Source: an uncultured Alphaproteobacteria bacterium
GTDB lineage: Bacteria > Pseudomonadota > Alphaproteobacteria > Methylaequorales > Methylaequoraceae
DNA length: 64,000 bases
Reading direction: 5' to 3'
Assembly: GCA_902563305.1 (NCBI GenBank)
Contig: CACEWP010000002.1
Coordinates: 1-64,000 of the forward strand
The position numbers and the translations under genes are program-made. Below, one piece after another: positions 49,390 to 58,958 of the stretch (its first letter is position 1; every line of letters starts with the position of its first letter). The notes under the pieces were generated by a model, which saw nothing but the letters and a program-made list of their open reading frames with translations, had not been told where the DNA came from and searched no databases.

Positions 49390-50202
49390 TTAACGTTCTA
49401 CAGTTATATCAGGTGCATCAACAGATTTCATTCCAACAACATGATAACCACAGTCAACATGAATTACTTCACCAGTAACGCCTGATGATAGGTCGGACAA
49501 TAAATAAATAGAATTTTTCCCAACCTCATCTATTGATGTAACTCTTCCAAGTGGAGAGTTATATTCATTCCACTTTAGTATATATCTAAAATCTGAAATT
49601 CCTGACGCAGCTAAAGTTTTTATTGGACCTGCAGATATAGCATTTACTCTTATATTTTTTTTTCCAAGGTCAACTGCTATATATTTAACGCTTGTTTCTA
49701 AGGCAGATTTAGCAATCCCCATTACATTGTAATGTGGCATAACTCTTTCAGCACCAAGATACGAAAGAGTTAGAATTTGTCCACCAGATTTCATGTATTT
49801 TTGAGCCCGTTGACATAAAGCTGTAAATGAATAACAAGAAACATCCAGAGTATTAATAAAGTTTTCTCTTGAAGTATTAACATACTCGCCCTTCAGTTGG
49901 TCTTTATCTGAAAATGCAATGGAGTGAACAAGGAAGTCAAAAGAATCCCATGTTTTTGATAAGGCATTGAAAAAGCTTTCTATGCTTGAATCTGAACTGA
50001 CATCACATTGTAAAACTAAATTTGAATTACATTGTTGTGCTAGAGGTTCAACTCTTTTTTTGATCGAATCATTAACGTAAGAAAAACCAAGCTCAGCTCC
50101 ATAATCACTTAAACTTTTAGCTATTCCCCATGCTATTGATTTATCATTCGCTATCCCTAATATTAGTCCTTTTTTGCCTTTTAAATTAATTAATGAATCC
50201 AT
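49390..50202 (-). CDS. fabI: Enoyl-[acyl-carrier-protein] reductase FabI
   Basis: FabI reduces trans-2-enoyl-ACP in fatty-acid elongation. The short-chain dehydrogenase fold shows [40 protein letters not shown] and the catalytic [22 protein letters not shown] (Tyr...Tyr-x6-Lys). I start at ATG 50202 (270 residues) rather than the TTG at 50211. It is divergent from pdxH. Confidence 0.95.
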   Translation of the reverse strand: MDSLINLKGKKGLILGIANDKSIAWGIAKSLSDYGAELGFSYVNDSIKKRVEPLAQQCNSNLVLQCDVSSDSSIESFFNALSKTWDSFDFLVHSIAFSDKDQLKGEYVNTSRENFINTLDVSCYSFTALCQRAQKYMKSGGQILTLSYLGAERVMPHYNVMGIAKSALETSVKYIAVDLGKKNIRVNAISAGPIKTLAASGISDFRYILKWNEYNSPLGRVTSIDEVGKNSIYLLSDLSSGVTGEVIHVDCGYHVVGMKSVDAPDITVER

Positions 50203-50220
50203 TTTTTCCAACCAAATTTA

Positions 50221-50250
50221 TTGATTAACAATTATCTATTCATATATTAT
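50221..50250 (+). promoter_or_regulatory. Candidate pdxH promoter
   Basis: TTGATT (50221-50226), an 18-bp spacer and TATTAT (50245-50250) lie in the fabI-pdxH divergent gap, 20 bp before the pdxH ATG. It matches the sigma70 consensus moderately well in an AT-rich background. Confidence 0.4.
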
Positions 50251-50270
50251 ATACTAATAAAAAAGATATA

Positions 50271-50840
50271 ATGAATCCTTTTAAAAAATTTAATTTGTGG
50301 TTTAACTTAGCCAAAAAAAATCACCCCTTCGATCACACTGCTTTTGCTTTAGGTACAACCATTAATAAAGAAGTATATGTGAGAATGGTTTTGTTAAAAA
50401 TAATAATGGAAGATGGTTTTGTTTTTTTTACTAATTTGAAAAGTAAAAAAGGGCAACATTTTAATGCTAATAAGAATTTATCTATGTGCTTTTATTGGGA
50501 ATCTATTCACAAACAAATAAGAATTGTTGGAAAAGGTTCAATTGTAAGCAAAAAAATATCTGATGATTATTTTAATTCACGGCCTAGAGGAAGCCAAATT
50601 GGTGCATGGGTCTCTAAACAATCATCTGAAATACCATCTTTTGATTACCTAAAGAAAAGAGAAATGCATTTTGAAAAAAAATTTAAAGATTACCAGGTAC
50701 CTAGACCAGACTATTGGGAGGGTATAAAAATTAAACCTAGAGAGTTTGAATTTTGGCAACAAGGAGATTATAGGCTTCACAAAAGAGAAGCTTATTATTT
50801 AAAAAACAATAATTGGAAAAGAAAAATACTTTCTCCTTAA
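50271..50840 (+). CDS. pdxH: Pyridoxine/pyridoxamine 5'-phosphate oxidase
   Basis: PdxH oxidises PNP and PMP to pyridoxal phosphate with FMN. The 189-residue protein shows the FMN-binding split barrel: RMVLLKIIMEDGFVFFTNLKSKKG, CFYWESIHKQIRIVGK, RPRGSQIGAWVSKQS and the C-terminal EFWQQGDYRLHKRE. PLP is needed by HemA (next gene, convergent), SerC and others here. The stop codon abuts the hemA stop. Confidence 0.95.
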   Translation: MNPFKKFNLWFNLAKKNHPFDHTAFALGTTINKEVYVRMVLLKIIMEDGFVFFTNLKSKKGQHFNANKNLSMCFYWESIHKQIRIVGKGSIVSKKISDDYFNSRPRGSQIGAWVSKQSSEIPSFDYLKKREMHFEKKFKDYQVPRPDYWEGIKIKPREFEFWQQGDYRLHKREAYYLKNNNWKRKILSP

Positions 50841-52055
50841 TCAAGCTGCTTTTTTTATATTTAAATTTTCAAAAACAAAGCACAAAGCTTTTACTAAATT
50901 TTTAATCATCCTAGGCGTATGTTGAGGGGAAGCTGTTATTCTTAGTCTTTCTTTACCTTTAGGAACAGTCGGATAGTTTATGGGTTGTACATAAACTTGA
51001 AAATTATCAAGAAGGATCTGACTTGCTTTTTTACATAATAATGGATCTCCAATTATTACTGGAATGATATGACTATCATTGTCAATAAATGGAATATTAT
51101 TTTTTTTAAGAGATTTTTTAAGATCTTTAACAACTTTGAATAGACTTTGTCTTTCACTAGAAGAAAATTTTAAATGTCTTATCGAAGCATACGCTCCAGC
51201 AGCTATACATGGGGGAAGCGATGTTGTAAAAATAAAACCTGAAGCGAAGCTTCGGATAAAATCAATTGTATCTTTTTTTCCAGTGATATAACCACCGATT
51301 ACTCCGAATGCCTTTGCTAATGTGCCTTGAACAATGTCAACCTGATCCATAACTCCATCCCGTTCTGCAACACCTGCACCTCTTTGACCATATATTCCTA
51401 CAGCATGAACCTCATCTAAAAATGTAATAGCATTATATTTTTTGGCTAGATAACATATCTCTCGGATCGGAGAAAAATCTCCATCCATAGAATATACAGA
51501 TTCAAAAGCAATAACTTTAGATGAGTGCTCGGAATACTTTTTTAGATTTTTCTCTAAATCATTGAGGTCGTTATGTTTAAAGATTATTTTCTTAGCTCCA
51601 GAATTTTTCATACCCTGGATTATTGATGCATGATTTTTTTCATCTGAAAAAAAAATACATTCTGGAAGCTTTTTTCCTAAGGTTGACAGAGTTGCTTGAT
51701 TTGCCAGGTAACCAGAATTGAATAAAAGTGCTGATTCCTTTTGATGCAAATAACATAATTCTCTTTCTAGTAAAACATGATAATGATTAGTTCCTGAAAT
51801 ATTTCTTGTACCTCCGGAGCCAGCTCCAACCTTATTTAATGCTTGAATCATACTTTCTAAAACAATTTTATTCTGACTCATTCCTAAGTAGTCATTACTG
51901 CACCAGACAATCACTTCTGAAACAGAATTTTCTTTATAATTTAAAGCTTTTGGGAAATTTCCAGCTAATTTTTCTAAGTCAGCAAATATCCTGTAGTTAC
52001 CGTCATCTTTAAGATTTTTTAAATTTTTTTTGAAGTATTCAAGGTAATTTATCAT
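50841..52055 (-). CDS. hemA: 5-aminolevulinate synthase (C4 pathway)
   Basis: The enzyme condenses succinyl-CoA and glycine to 5-aminolevulinate, a route typical of Alphaproteobacteria. The 404-residue alpha-oxoamine synthase has VWCSNDYLGMSQN, GAGSGGTRNISGTNHYH, FLDEVHAVGIYGQRGAGVAERDG and the PLP lysine in GTLAKAFGVIGG. The ERDG/AERDG segment separates ALAS from KBL and BioF. It overlaps msrB by 4 bp. Confidence 0.96.
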   Translation of the reverse strand: MINYLEYFKKNLKNLKDDGNYRIFADLEKLAGNFPKALNYKENSVSEVIVWCSNDYLGMSQNKIVLESMIQALNKVGAGSGGTRNISGTNHYHVLLERELCYLHQKESALLFNSGYLANQATLSTLGKKLPECIFFSDEKNHASIIQGMKNSGAKKIIFKHNDLNDLEKNLKKYSEHSSKVIAFESVYSMDGDFSPIREICYLAKKYNAITFLDEVHAVGIYGQRGAGVAERDGVMDQVDIVQGTLAKAFGVIGGYITGKKDTIDFIRSFASGFIFTTSLPPCIAAGAYASIRHLKFSSSERQSLFKVVKDLKKSLKKNNIPFIDNDSHIIPVIIGDPLLCKKASQILLDNFQVYVQPINYPTVPKGKERLRITASPQHTPRMIKNLVKALCFVFENLNIKKAA

Positions 52056-52429
52056 TTTTTTACAAAATTTAGTGCAACAGAATTAATACAATATCTTTTA
52101 AATGATGGTTTCGGACCGTCGTCAAAAACATGTCCTAGATGTGCATTACATTTTGAACACACAACTTCAGTTCTTTGCATGCCAAAAGTGTTATCACTTA
52201 CAGTGTCAATTGCATCTTCATTAATAGAGGAATGAAAACTTGGCCAGCCAGTTGATGAGTTGAATTTGTCATCTGAACAAAATAATTCTGAATCACAACA
52301 AATACATTTATAAACCCCGTCTTCGAAGCAGTCATAAAATTCGCCAGAAAAGGGAGGTTCAGTTGCAGAATTCTGTGTGACCTGAAATGCAAGTTCCGAC
52401 AATTTAAATTTTAAATCTGATTTCCTCAT
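52052..52429 (-). CDS. msrB: Peptide methionine (R)-S-oxide reductase MsrB
   Basis: MsrB repairs oxidised methionine (R-form). The 125-residue protein has paired zinc cysteines (CICC and CSKC), the fold signature FNSSTGWPSFH and the catalytic cysteine in KRYCINSVAL. It is likely co-transcribed with hemA downstream. Confidence 0.95.
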   Translation of the reverse strand: MRKSDLKFKLSELAFQVTQNSATEPPFSGEFYDCFEDGVYKCICCDSELFCSDDKFNSSTGWPSFHSSINEDAIDTVSDNTFGMQRTEVVCSKCNAHLGHVFDDGPKPSFKRYCINSVALNFVKK

Positions 52430-52494
52430 TCTAATTCACATATAATAAAGATATTATAAATTAAAATAAAAATATTTACAGTTTATAGTTTTAT

Positions 52495-53589
52495 ATGGTT
52501 ATTATTTTTGGTGCAGGCATAATTGGGCTCTTTTTGGGACATGAATTGTTAAAAAAAGGGATAAAAGTAAAAATTTTTGATACAAGTGAAATAAAAGGTA
52601 AGTCGACTGATGCATCTGTTGGAATGCTAGCACCATTAATTGAGGCAAAACCTCAAGAGAAAAAAATATTTCACCTTATGAATGAATCTAAAATTTTATG
52701 GGAAAAACTCCAAAAAAATAAAGAATTTAGCAAAAAAGTTGGATTAAAAAATAATTCATCATTGATGGTTGCGCTGAATAAAGATGATGAAGAGAAACTA
52801 AAATTCAAAAAAAAATTTTTTGGAATAATGGGTTTTGAAACCTCTCTTTTAACTCCTAAAGAGACTCTTCATAAGGAACCAAATCTTAACTCCAATGTTA
52901 CGGCATCTTTGTTTTGTAAAAAACAGGATCAAGTTAACCCTGTAAGTCTAAAAAATTTCTTACATAAAGAAATTTTGAGACTTGGAGGAGAAATAATAAT
53001 TGGTCGTAAGATAAATAAAATTGAAGTGAAGAAAAATAAAGTTTTTTTTAATAATAAAAGCTTTAATTACAAAAAAATTATAATTTCATGCGGTACATGG
53101 AGCAATGAAATAATCTACAACTCTTTTGGAATAAAAGTGCCCATTCGCCCTATTAAAGGTGTATCTCTGATTTTAAAAACATCGTTACAACCATTTCATC
53201 ATAATCTTTGGTTCAGGAATATTTATATAGCACAACGCGAAAAGGGTATTCTGGCAATAGGAGCAACAGAAGAGGATAAAGGTCTTGAAAGTTCAATTAG
53301 AATGGATGAATTATATTACTTAATTAATTCGTTGTGGGAATCTATGCCAAAACTTGAGGAACTTGAATTAAAGGAGATTAAAGTAGGTTTACGTCCAAGT
53401 GTTTTTGATGGGAATCCTATAATTGGTCCCTTGGATAAAATTTCTCAAGATATAATTTGTAATTTTGGACATTACAGAAATGGGATATTATTAGCACCAA
53501 TAAGTTCTAAAATTGTTATTGATTATATTTTAGGAAAAGAAATCAAAAAAGTTCATAAATTTTTTTCTCCTAATAGATTTAAATTATAA
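52495..53589 (+). CDS. thiO: Glycine oxidase ThiO
   Basis: ThiO is an FAD enzyme oxidising glycine to the iminoglycine used by ThiG. The 364-residue DAO-fold protein has IIFGAGIIGLFLGHELLKKG, TDASVGMLAPLIEAKP, IISCGTWSNEI and a C-terminal VGLRPSVFDGNPIIGP ... GHYRNGILLAPISS. The context thiO-thiS-thiG makes the assignment firm over other amino-acid oxidases. Confidence 0.92.
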   Translation: MVIIFGAGIIGLFLGHELLKKGIKVKIFDTSEIKGKSTDASVGMLAPLIEAKPQEKKIFHLMNESKILWEKLQKNKEFSKKVGLKNNSSLMVALNKDDEEKLKFKKKFFGIMGFETSLLTPKETLHKEPNLNSNVTASLFCKKQDQVNPVSLKNFLHKEILRLGGEIIIGRKINKIEVKKNKVFFNNKSFNYKKIIISCGTWSNEIIYNSFGIKVPIRPIKGVSLILKTSLQPFHHNLWFRNIYIAQREKGILAIGATEEDKGLESSIRMDELYYLINSLWESMPKLEELELKEIKVGLRPSVFDGNPIIGPLDKISQDIICNFGHYRNGILLAPISSKIVIDYILGKEIKKVHKFFSPNRFKL

Positions 53590-53613
53590 TTTTTTAGTTT
53601 ATCATTTGGATAA

Positions 53614-53844
53614 ATGGAAACTTTAAAAAATATCTACATAATCAACGGACAAAATTTTATTTGTAACCTAAAAGAACCTTCTTTGGAGAAATTGATTGAA
53701 ACGTTTCTTAACAAAACAATAATGTCACAATCTAATATTGCAGTTGCAGTAAATAATAAGGTGGTAGAAAAGAGAAATTGGAAGAAAAAAAAAATATATT
53801 TCAAAGATAGAGTTGAGATAGTAGCACCATTCTTTGGAGGTTAA
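53614..53844 (+). CDS. thiS: Thiamine sulfur-carrier protein ThiS
   Basis: This ubiquitin-like protein of 76 residues ends in the required diglycine (VEIVAPFFGG), which is adenylated and thiocarboxylated to deliver sulfur to ThiG. IAVAVNNKVVEKRNW is the typical middle strand. It is slightly longer at the N-terminus than most. No thiF activator is in the window. It lies 5 bp before thiG. Confidence 0.92.
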   Translation: METLKNIYIINGQNFICNLKEPSLEKLIETFLNKTIMSQSNIAVAVNNKVVEKRNWKKKKIYFKDRVEIVAPFFGG

Positions 53845-53849
53845 AAATA

Positions 53850-54623
53850 ATGAGTAAAGATGAATTACTTATTGACGGAAAGAAATTTACTTCAAGACTT
53901 ATTATGGGTACATCACTGTTCCCTAATTTAGAAGTCTTAAATAAATCTCTCCTGTCTTCAGGGACTGAAATAATTACTCTTTCAGTCAGAAGATTAAATT
54001 TATCAAATAAAAAGGGTTTTTTGAGCCATATTAAAAAGAAATATACTTTATTACCTAATACTGCCGGATGTTTTACTAAAAAAGAGGCAATAATTACAGC
54101 TGAACTGGCAAGAGAAATGCTCACAACAAACTGGATAAAACTAGAGTTAATTAGTGATGAAGAAATGTTATTACCAGATCCAATTGAGTTATACGAAGCC
54201 TGTAAATATTTAGTTAAAAATAAATTTAAAATATTTGCTTATTGCTCTGATGACCCAATTCTTTGTAAGAGACTTGAGGATATTGGTTGTGAAATAGTGA
54301 TGCCACTTATCTCTCCTATTGGTTCAGGTTTGGGAATAAGAAATGAACATAATCTTGAAATCATTAGGAAAATATGTTCTGGAAAAGTTTTTGTAGATGC
54401 TGGGATTGGAAAACCTAGTGATGCATCTAAAATTATGGAAATGGGATTTGATGGTGTCTTATTAAATTCATCAGTTGCTAGATCTTTAAATCCCGAAGAT
54501 ATGGCCAATGCAATGCGTTTGGCAGTTATTTCAGGAAGATTGGGTTATAAATCTGGTTTTATAGAAAAAAGTAAATTGGCTCTAAGTAGCACAACATTTA
54601 AAGGAAAAATTTCTAATTTTTGA
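53850..54623 (+). CDS. thiG: Thiazole synthase ThiG
   Basis: ThiG builds the thiazole phosphate from DXP, dehydroglycine and ThiS thiocarboxylate. The 257-residue barrel shows LIMGTSLFPNLEVL, IITLSVRRLN, LLPNTAGCFTKKEAI, WIKLELISDEEMLLPDP, MPLISPIGSGLGI and VFVDAGIGKPSDASKIMEMG. GGAGG lies just before the ATG. The 3' end overlaps pyrE by 11 bp. Confidence 0.95.
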   Translation: MSKDELLIDGKKFTSRLIMGTSLFPNLEVLNKSLLSSGTEIITLSVRRLNLSNKKGFLSHIKKKYTLLPNTAGCFTKKEAIITAELAREMLTTNWIKLELISDEEMLLPDPIELYEACKYLVKNKFKIFAYCSDDPILCKRLEDIGCEIVMPLISPIGSGLGIRNEHNLEIIRKICSGKVFVDAGIGKPSDASKIMEMGFDGVLLNSSVARSLNPEDMANAMRLAVISGRLGYKSGFIEKSKLALSSTTFKGKISNF

Positions 54624-55251
54624 TATTTAGCTTAAGTAAAAAGTTCTCAATAATTTTTACCTCTTCAAAATTCAGGATTTTTTTCTTAATTGCAGCATCG
54701 ATAACATATTTCCAATTTGTTAAAAAAGTGACTTCAATTTTCTTTTTTTTGAAAATGAAGAGTTCATTAACAACCCCATAGTTAAAAATTACTAAAATTC
54801 CAAATATATTTGCACCAAATTTATTAATAGCATCAAGAAACCTTAGTTTACTTCCACCGTCCGTCATTAGATCTTCAACAAGAAGAACATTATCTTTTTT
54901 ACTCATTAACCCTTCGATTTGTGAGTTTTTACCAAATTTTTTTTTTTCTTTCCGAATATAGGTCATTGGTAAGTTCAAATTACTTGCTAAAAAAGAAGCG
55001 AATGGAATACCCGCTGATTCTCCACCTGCAATATTTGAAATTTTATTGAATTTTTTTTTTTCTTTTAATTTAGTGATTGCAAGTTGAATTAGTTTCTCTC
55101 TTTCTTTTGGAAATGATATGATACGCCTACAATCGCAATAGACAGGACTTTTTTTACCAGATGTTAATTTGAATTGTTTTTTTGGACTAAAATTTATACA
55201 TTTTAAATCTATAAGAATTTCCGCTGCAATGCTGGATAGTTTACTGTACAT
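54613..55251 (-). CDS. pyrE: Orotate phosphoribosyltransferase
   Basis: PyrE converts orotate and PRPP to OMP in pyrimidine synthesis. The 212-residue protein has FKLTSGKKSPVYCDCRR, GGESAGIPFASFLA, YIRKEKKKFGKNSQIEG and the PRPP motif VLLVEDLMTDGGSKL. The start is 12 bp from the divergent HExxH gene. A -35/-10 pair ends six bases before the ATG. Confidence 0.95.
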   Translation of the reverse strand: MYSKLSSIAAEILIDLKCINFSPKKQFKLTSGKKSPVYCDCRRIISFPKEREKLIQLAITKLKEKKKFNKISNIAGGESAGIPFASFLASNLNLPMTYIRKEKKKFGKNSQIEGLMSKKDNVLLVEDLMTDGGSKLRFLDAINKFGANIFGILVIFNYGVVNELFIFKKKKIEVTFLTNWKYVIDAAIKKKILNFEEVKIIENFLLKLNIKN

Positions 55252-55257
55252 ACTTTA

Positions 55258-55286
55258 TTTATAATGACTTTAAAAAACTTAGTAAA
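55258..55286 (-). promoter_or_regulatory. pyrE promoter, probably giving a leaderless mRNA
   Basis: On the minus strand TTTACT (55286-55281), exactly 17 bp and TATAAA (55263-55258) are followed by TAAAGT and the pyrE ATG. Initiation six to eight bases past the -10 falls on the start codon itself. The element lies mostly inside the 5' end of the divergent HExxH gene. Confidence 0.55.
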
Positions 55287-55653
55287 TATTTTATTACATT
55301 GGATTTCAATAAACACCAATTACGATACAAATCAATTTAATATTCCAATTAATATAGTTGAGCCAGAAATAATTCAAAAAATGGTGTGCGGAGGAAAATG
55401 TCCAGTTGTTGCTTTTTTTTCAGAAAATCAGGGAATTTTTTTATCTACAAAAAATTTTGATGATTTATGCTATCAATCCATACTTCTTCATGAAATGATT
55501 CATTATTTTCAGTCTGATTCTATGATGGAGAATGCATTTAAAGAAAAAGAAGCTTATGAACTACAAAATAAATTTTTAGAAGATTTGTCAATAAAAAATG
55601 ATATGATTAGTGTTCTTAATGTAAAAAGATGCAGATCAAAACAAATAAACTAA
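55264..55653 (+). CDS. HExxH protein, putative zinc metallopeptidase (DUF6647-like), copy 2
   Basis: The 129-residue protein contains ILLHEMIHYFQ and the downstream acidic helix KEKEAYELQNKFL. Cysteines lie before the motif (MVCGGKC and DDLCYQ), at positions resembling the paralogue at 29714. Both share an N-terminal L-x-x-W-I segment, G-I-F before the motif, and the third-ligand helix. No signal peptide is obvious. It is probably the first gene of a unit with fhs (15-bp gap). Function unknown. Confidence 0.6.
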   Translation: MTLKNLVNILLHWISINTNYDTNQFNIPINIVEPEIIQKMVCGGKCPVVAFFSENQGIFLSTKNFDDLCYQSILLHEMIHYFQSDSMMENAFKEKEAYELQNKFLEDLSIKNDMISVLNVKRCRSKQIN

Positions 55654-55668
55654 ATTAGTGGAGTAAAA

Positions 55669-57351
55669 ATGAGTGAATATAAAACAGACTTAGAAATTGC
55701 AAGAGAAGCAAATAAACTACCTATTTCAAAAGTTGCATCAGAAAGACTTTCAATTAGTGAAAAAAATCTGATTCCATTTGGGCATTTCAAAGCTAAACTT
55801 AGTTCTAGTTATTTAAATGAGCTTGATAAAAAAGATGATGGAAAATTAATCTTAGTTACTGCCATGACACCTACTACAGCAGGTGAGGGGAAAACCACAA
55901 CATCTGTTGGTTTGACAGATGGATTAAATTTTATCGGGAAAAAAGCAATGGTAGCACTTCGTGAACCAAGTCTCGGTCCTTGTTTTGGAATGAAAGGTGG
56001 AGCTGCTGGCGGAGGTTTTGCTCAGGTTGTACCAATGGAAGACATTAACTTACATTTTACTGGTGATTTCCATGCAATAACTTCTGCGCATATGTTACTC
56101 TCAGCAATGGTAGATAACCACATTTATTGGAACCTTGAACCAAAGATTGACAGTAGAAGAGTTACATGGAGAAGAGTTGTAGATATGAATGACAGGGCAC
56201 TAAGGTCAATAACCAATTCTCTAGGGGGAATATCCAATGGATTTTCCAGAGAAGATGGTTTTGATATCACCGTTGCTTCCGAAGTGATGGCAATATTATG
56301 TTTAGCAAAGGATTTTGAAGATTTAACTGAAAGGCTAGGAAAAATAATAATTGGTTATACTAGAGATTTAGAGCCAATTTTCTGTAAAGATATCAAAGCT
56401 GATGGAGCTATGTCTGTGTTACTTAAAGATGCATTACAACCTAACCTTGTTCAAACCTTAGAAAACAATCCAGCTTTTATTCATGGAGGACCTTTTGCTA
56501 ATATTGCTCATGGTTGCAATACAGTTATTGCTACCAAAACTGCTTTAAAGCTTACTGACTACGTAGTAACTGAAGCTGGTTTTGGTGCTGATTTAGGAGC
56601 AGAAAAATTTTTAAATATTAAATGCAGGAAAACTGGATTAAGACCCTCCTGTGCGGTTGTAGTTGCAACAGTTAGAGCTTTAAAGTTACATGGTAATGCT
56701 GATGCAAAAAATCTTGGTGAAGAAAATCTGAAAGCTGTAGAGGAAGGACTACCTAATCTACTTCGACACATAGAAAATTTATCTAAATTTGGTATTCCAA
56801 CAGTTGTTGCTCTTAATAGGTTTCCAACAGATACAGAAAATGAAATTTCTAGAGTTCAAAAGGTATGTGAAGAAGTTGGAGTTACTGCAATATTAGCCGA
56901 GCATTGGAAAGATGGTGGAAAGGGAGCATCAAAACTTGCAGAAACTGTGATAGATACAATTGATAAAAAAGATTCAGATTTAAAGTTTTTATACGAAGAT
57001 AAAGACAAACCAATTGAAAAAATTAAAAAGATTTCTAAAGAGATTTACAGAGCTAAAGATATAAACTTTTCACCAGTAGCAATAAAAAAATTAGATGAGA
57101 TCTCTAAATTAGGTTTTGATCATTTCCCAGTCTGTATGGCAAAGACTCAATATAGTTTTAGTACCGATCCAACGAATAAATGTGCACCAACAAATCATGA
57201 TATTCAAATACGAGAAATTAGACTATCTGCTGGAGCTGAATTTATTGTTGCTATTGCAGGTGATATTATGACAATGCCTGGGCTTCCAAAAAAACCTGCA
57301 GCTTATGAGGTTCGAATAGGGTCTGATGGAAATATTCAAGGATTATTCTAA
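55669..57351 (+). CDS. fhs: Formate-tetrahydrofolate ligase
   Basis: Fhs makes 10-formyl-THF from formate, THF and ATP, a major one-carbon entry in marine alphaproteobacteria that oxidise C1 compounds. The 560-residue protein has the ATP site [39 protein letters not shown] and the C-terminal [22 protein letters not shown] precedes the ATG. The 3' end overlaps the glycosyltransferase gene by 9 bp. Confidence 0.97.
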   Translation: MSEYKTDLEIAREANKLPISKVASERLSISEKNLIPFGHFKAKLSSSYLNELDKKDDGKLILVTAMTPTTAGEGKTTTSVGLTDGLNFIGKKAMVALREPSLGPCFGMKGGAAGGGFAQVVPMEDINLHFTGDFHAITSAHMLLSAMVDNHIYWNLEPKIDSRRVTWRRVVDMNDRALRSITNSLGGISNGFSREDGFDITVASEVMAILCLAKDFEDLTERLGKIIIGYTRDLEPIFCKDIKADGAMSVLLKDALQPNLVQTLENNPAFIHGGPFANIAHGCNTVIATKTALKLTDYVVTEAGFGADLGAEKFLNIKCRKTGLRPSCAVVVATVRALKLHGNADAKNLGEENLKAVEEGLPNLLRHIENLSKFGIPTVVALNRFPTDTENEISRVQKVCEEVGVTAILAEHWKDGGKGASKLAETVIDTIDKKDSDLKFLYEDKDKPIEKIKKISKEIYRAKDINFSPVAIKKLDEISKLGFDHFPVCMAKTQYSFSTDPTNKCAPTNHDIQIREIRLSAGAEFIVAIAGDIMTMPGLPKKPAAYEVRIGSDGNIQGLF

Positions 57352-58464
57352 AGATTCATTATAAACCTTAAGAAATTCTTTTTTTATTATTTCTATTGAA
57401 AATCTTTTTTGAATTAATTTTCTACCATTGTCTCCATAAAATTTAGCAAGCTTTGGGTTTGTTAGTATTTTTTCTATGGCAATAGATAGAGAAACATGAT
57501 CTCTTGGTGGAACTAAAATCCCATTAAAATTATCTAAGCATACTTCTTTACAACCCTCTACATTCGAGGTCACTATAGGAAGTCCACAACTAGCCGCTTC
57601 AAGAAGAGTTTTTGGCAGGCCTTCTCTGTATGATGGTAAGACAGCAATCTTAGATTTTTGAAGAAAAGGGATAACATTTTTTTCTTTCTGTTTCCAAATT
57701 ATTAATTTTTCTTTTTCCCATTTTTTAAGTTTCTCAGTTGTTATTGATGCTCTATTACTAGGGTCCGGATTTCCAAGAATTAATACTGATAATTTTCTTT
57801 TCTCTTTTAAAATTTTAATAGCATCAATTAATTCCAATATTCCTTTATCATATAATATCCTTGAATGAAAAATTAGATCATAAATTTTTCTTTTTTTTTT
57901 AAAGATAAACTTTTTTGTATCCACTCCTGAACCCTCAATTATTGTTGTTTTTGTATGTTTAGTAATATTATATTTTTTTAATGTTTGTTCGTCGTCTTTG
58001 TTTTGGAAAATAAATAAAACTTTATTTTTTATTAAGAATAAATTTATTAGCTTAAGGAATATATTTTTTAAAATCTTGGTTTTAAATGTTTTATTAATAA
58101 AAAGATAACCAAGTCCAACAACACATAAAATTAACTGAGTTTTTTTTAAAAATAATGAAATTATAGACGTATATAATATTGGTTTAAGCGCAACACTTTG
58201 AATAATATCAGGTTTATAATCAAAAGTTATCTTTAAAAGCTTAAACAAACAGAAAATTTCTTTTAACGGGTTTAATGACTTTCTGTCAATATTAATATTT
58301 TCGGTTTTAAATCCTTGTGATTTGATAATATTCTCACTTTCTGAAAACTTACATAGAACCAATACTTCATAATTTTTTTTTAGAGCATATTTAGCTTGAT
58401 CTATTTTGTGTGATAAAAAATATTCATCTTCACTTACGAAATATAAAAGTTTATATTTTCTCAT
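57343..58464 (-). CDS. Glycosyltransferase family 4-like protein
   Basis: The 373-residue GT-B protein has an N-terminal acceptor domain ([22 protein letters not shown]) and a C-terminal nucleotide-sugar domain with [32 protein letters not shown] and [26 protein letters not shown], the E-x7-E motif of retaining GT4 enzymes. It lies beside the galU-ugd-pgm genes, suggesting surface polysaccharide or LPS assembly. The acceptor and sugar are unknown. Confidence 0.85.
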   Translation of the reverse strand: MRKYKLLYFVSEDEYFLSHKIDQAKYALKKNYEVLVLCKFSESENIIKSQGFKTENINIDRKSLNPLKEIFCLFKLLKITFDYKPDIIQSVALKPILYTSIISLFLKKTQLILCVVGLGYLFINKTFKTKILKNIFLKLINLFLIKNKVLFIFQNKDDEQTLKKYNITKHTKTTIIEGSGVDTKKFIFKKKRKIYDLIFHSRILYDKGILELIDAIKILKEKRKLSVLILGNPDPSNRASITTEKLKKWEKEKLIIWKQKEKNVIPFLQKSKIAVLPSYREGLPKTLLEAASCGLPIVTSNVEGCKEVCLDNFNGILVPPRDHVSLSIAIEKILTNPKLAKFYGDNGRKLIQKRFSIEIIKKEFLKVYNESLE

Positions 58465-58478
58465 AGTTAGGTAGTTAA

Positions 58479-58925
58479 ATGTTATATTATATTATTTTTG
58501 GAGTTATTTTAGCAACAGTTTTACTTGTTTTACTAATTGAATTTATACATGATTCACATGAGAGGTTTAAAAAAAAGTTAAAGTTTTTTGGAGTAATCTT
58601 AATTTCATTTTTTGTTCTGATAATTATGTCAAGATTTCCGCAAGCAATTTCAGTTATTCCTGCCGTTTTTTTAATTTTGTTCAGATGGCGTTTTTTGATT
58701 AATTTTCTTATACAAACTTTTCTTAGCAATCCAAAAAATACAAAATTTTCAAAAAATATTGATGAGCAAGAAGCTTTCGAAATTTTGGGTTTAAAAAGAG
58801 GTGCATCTAGAAAAGAGATTTTAGACAAATATCAAGAGTTAATGAAAAAAAATCATCCAGATAAAGGGGGGTCTGATTGGATAACAAAAAAGTTAAATAA
58901 GGCTCGAGATACTCTTTTGGGTTGA
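58479..58925 (+). CDS. Membrane-anchored J-domain protein (TIM14/DjlA-like)
   Basis: The 148-residue protein has two to three N-terminal membrane helices (YYIIFGVILATVLLVLLIEFI; FFGVILISFFVLIIM; VIPAVFLILFRW) and a C-terminal J domain (about residues 95-148) with EAFEILGLKRGASRKEI and the HPD tripeptide in MKKNHPDKGGSDW. The layout resembles the alphaproteobacterial relatives of mitochondrial Tim14/Pam18, which recruit DnaK to membranes. It lies upstream of galU. Confidence 0.82.
   Translation: MLYYIIFGVILATVLLVLLIEFIHDSHERFKKKLKFFGVILISFFVLIIMSRFPQAISVIPAVFLILFRWRFLINFLIQTFLSNPKNTKFSKNIDEQEAFEILGLKRGASRKEILDKYQELMKKNHPDKGGSDWITKKLNKARDTLLG
58486..58515 (-). promoter_or_regulatory. Promoter for the glycosyltransferase gene, inside the J-protein gene
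   Basis: On the minus strand TTGCTA (58515-58510), 18 bp and TATAAT (58491-58486) lie within the first codons of the divergent J-protein gene, about 21 bp upstream of the glycosyltransferase ATG. The start codons of the two genes are only 14 bp apart, so the promoter must be intragenic. Confidence 0.5.
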
Positions 58926-58958
58926 GATTTTTTTTTTTTACTTTAACCTTCTTTTTTT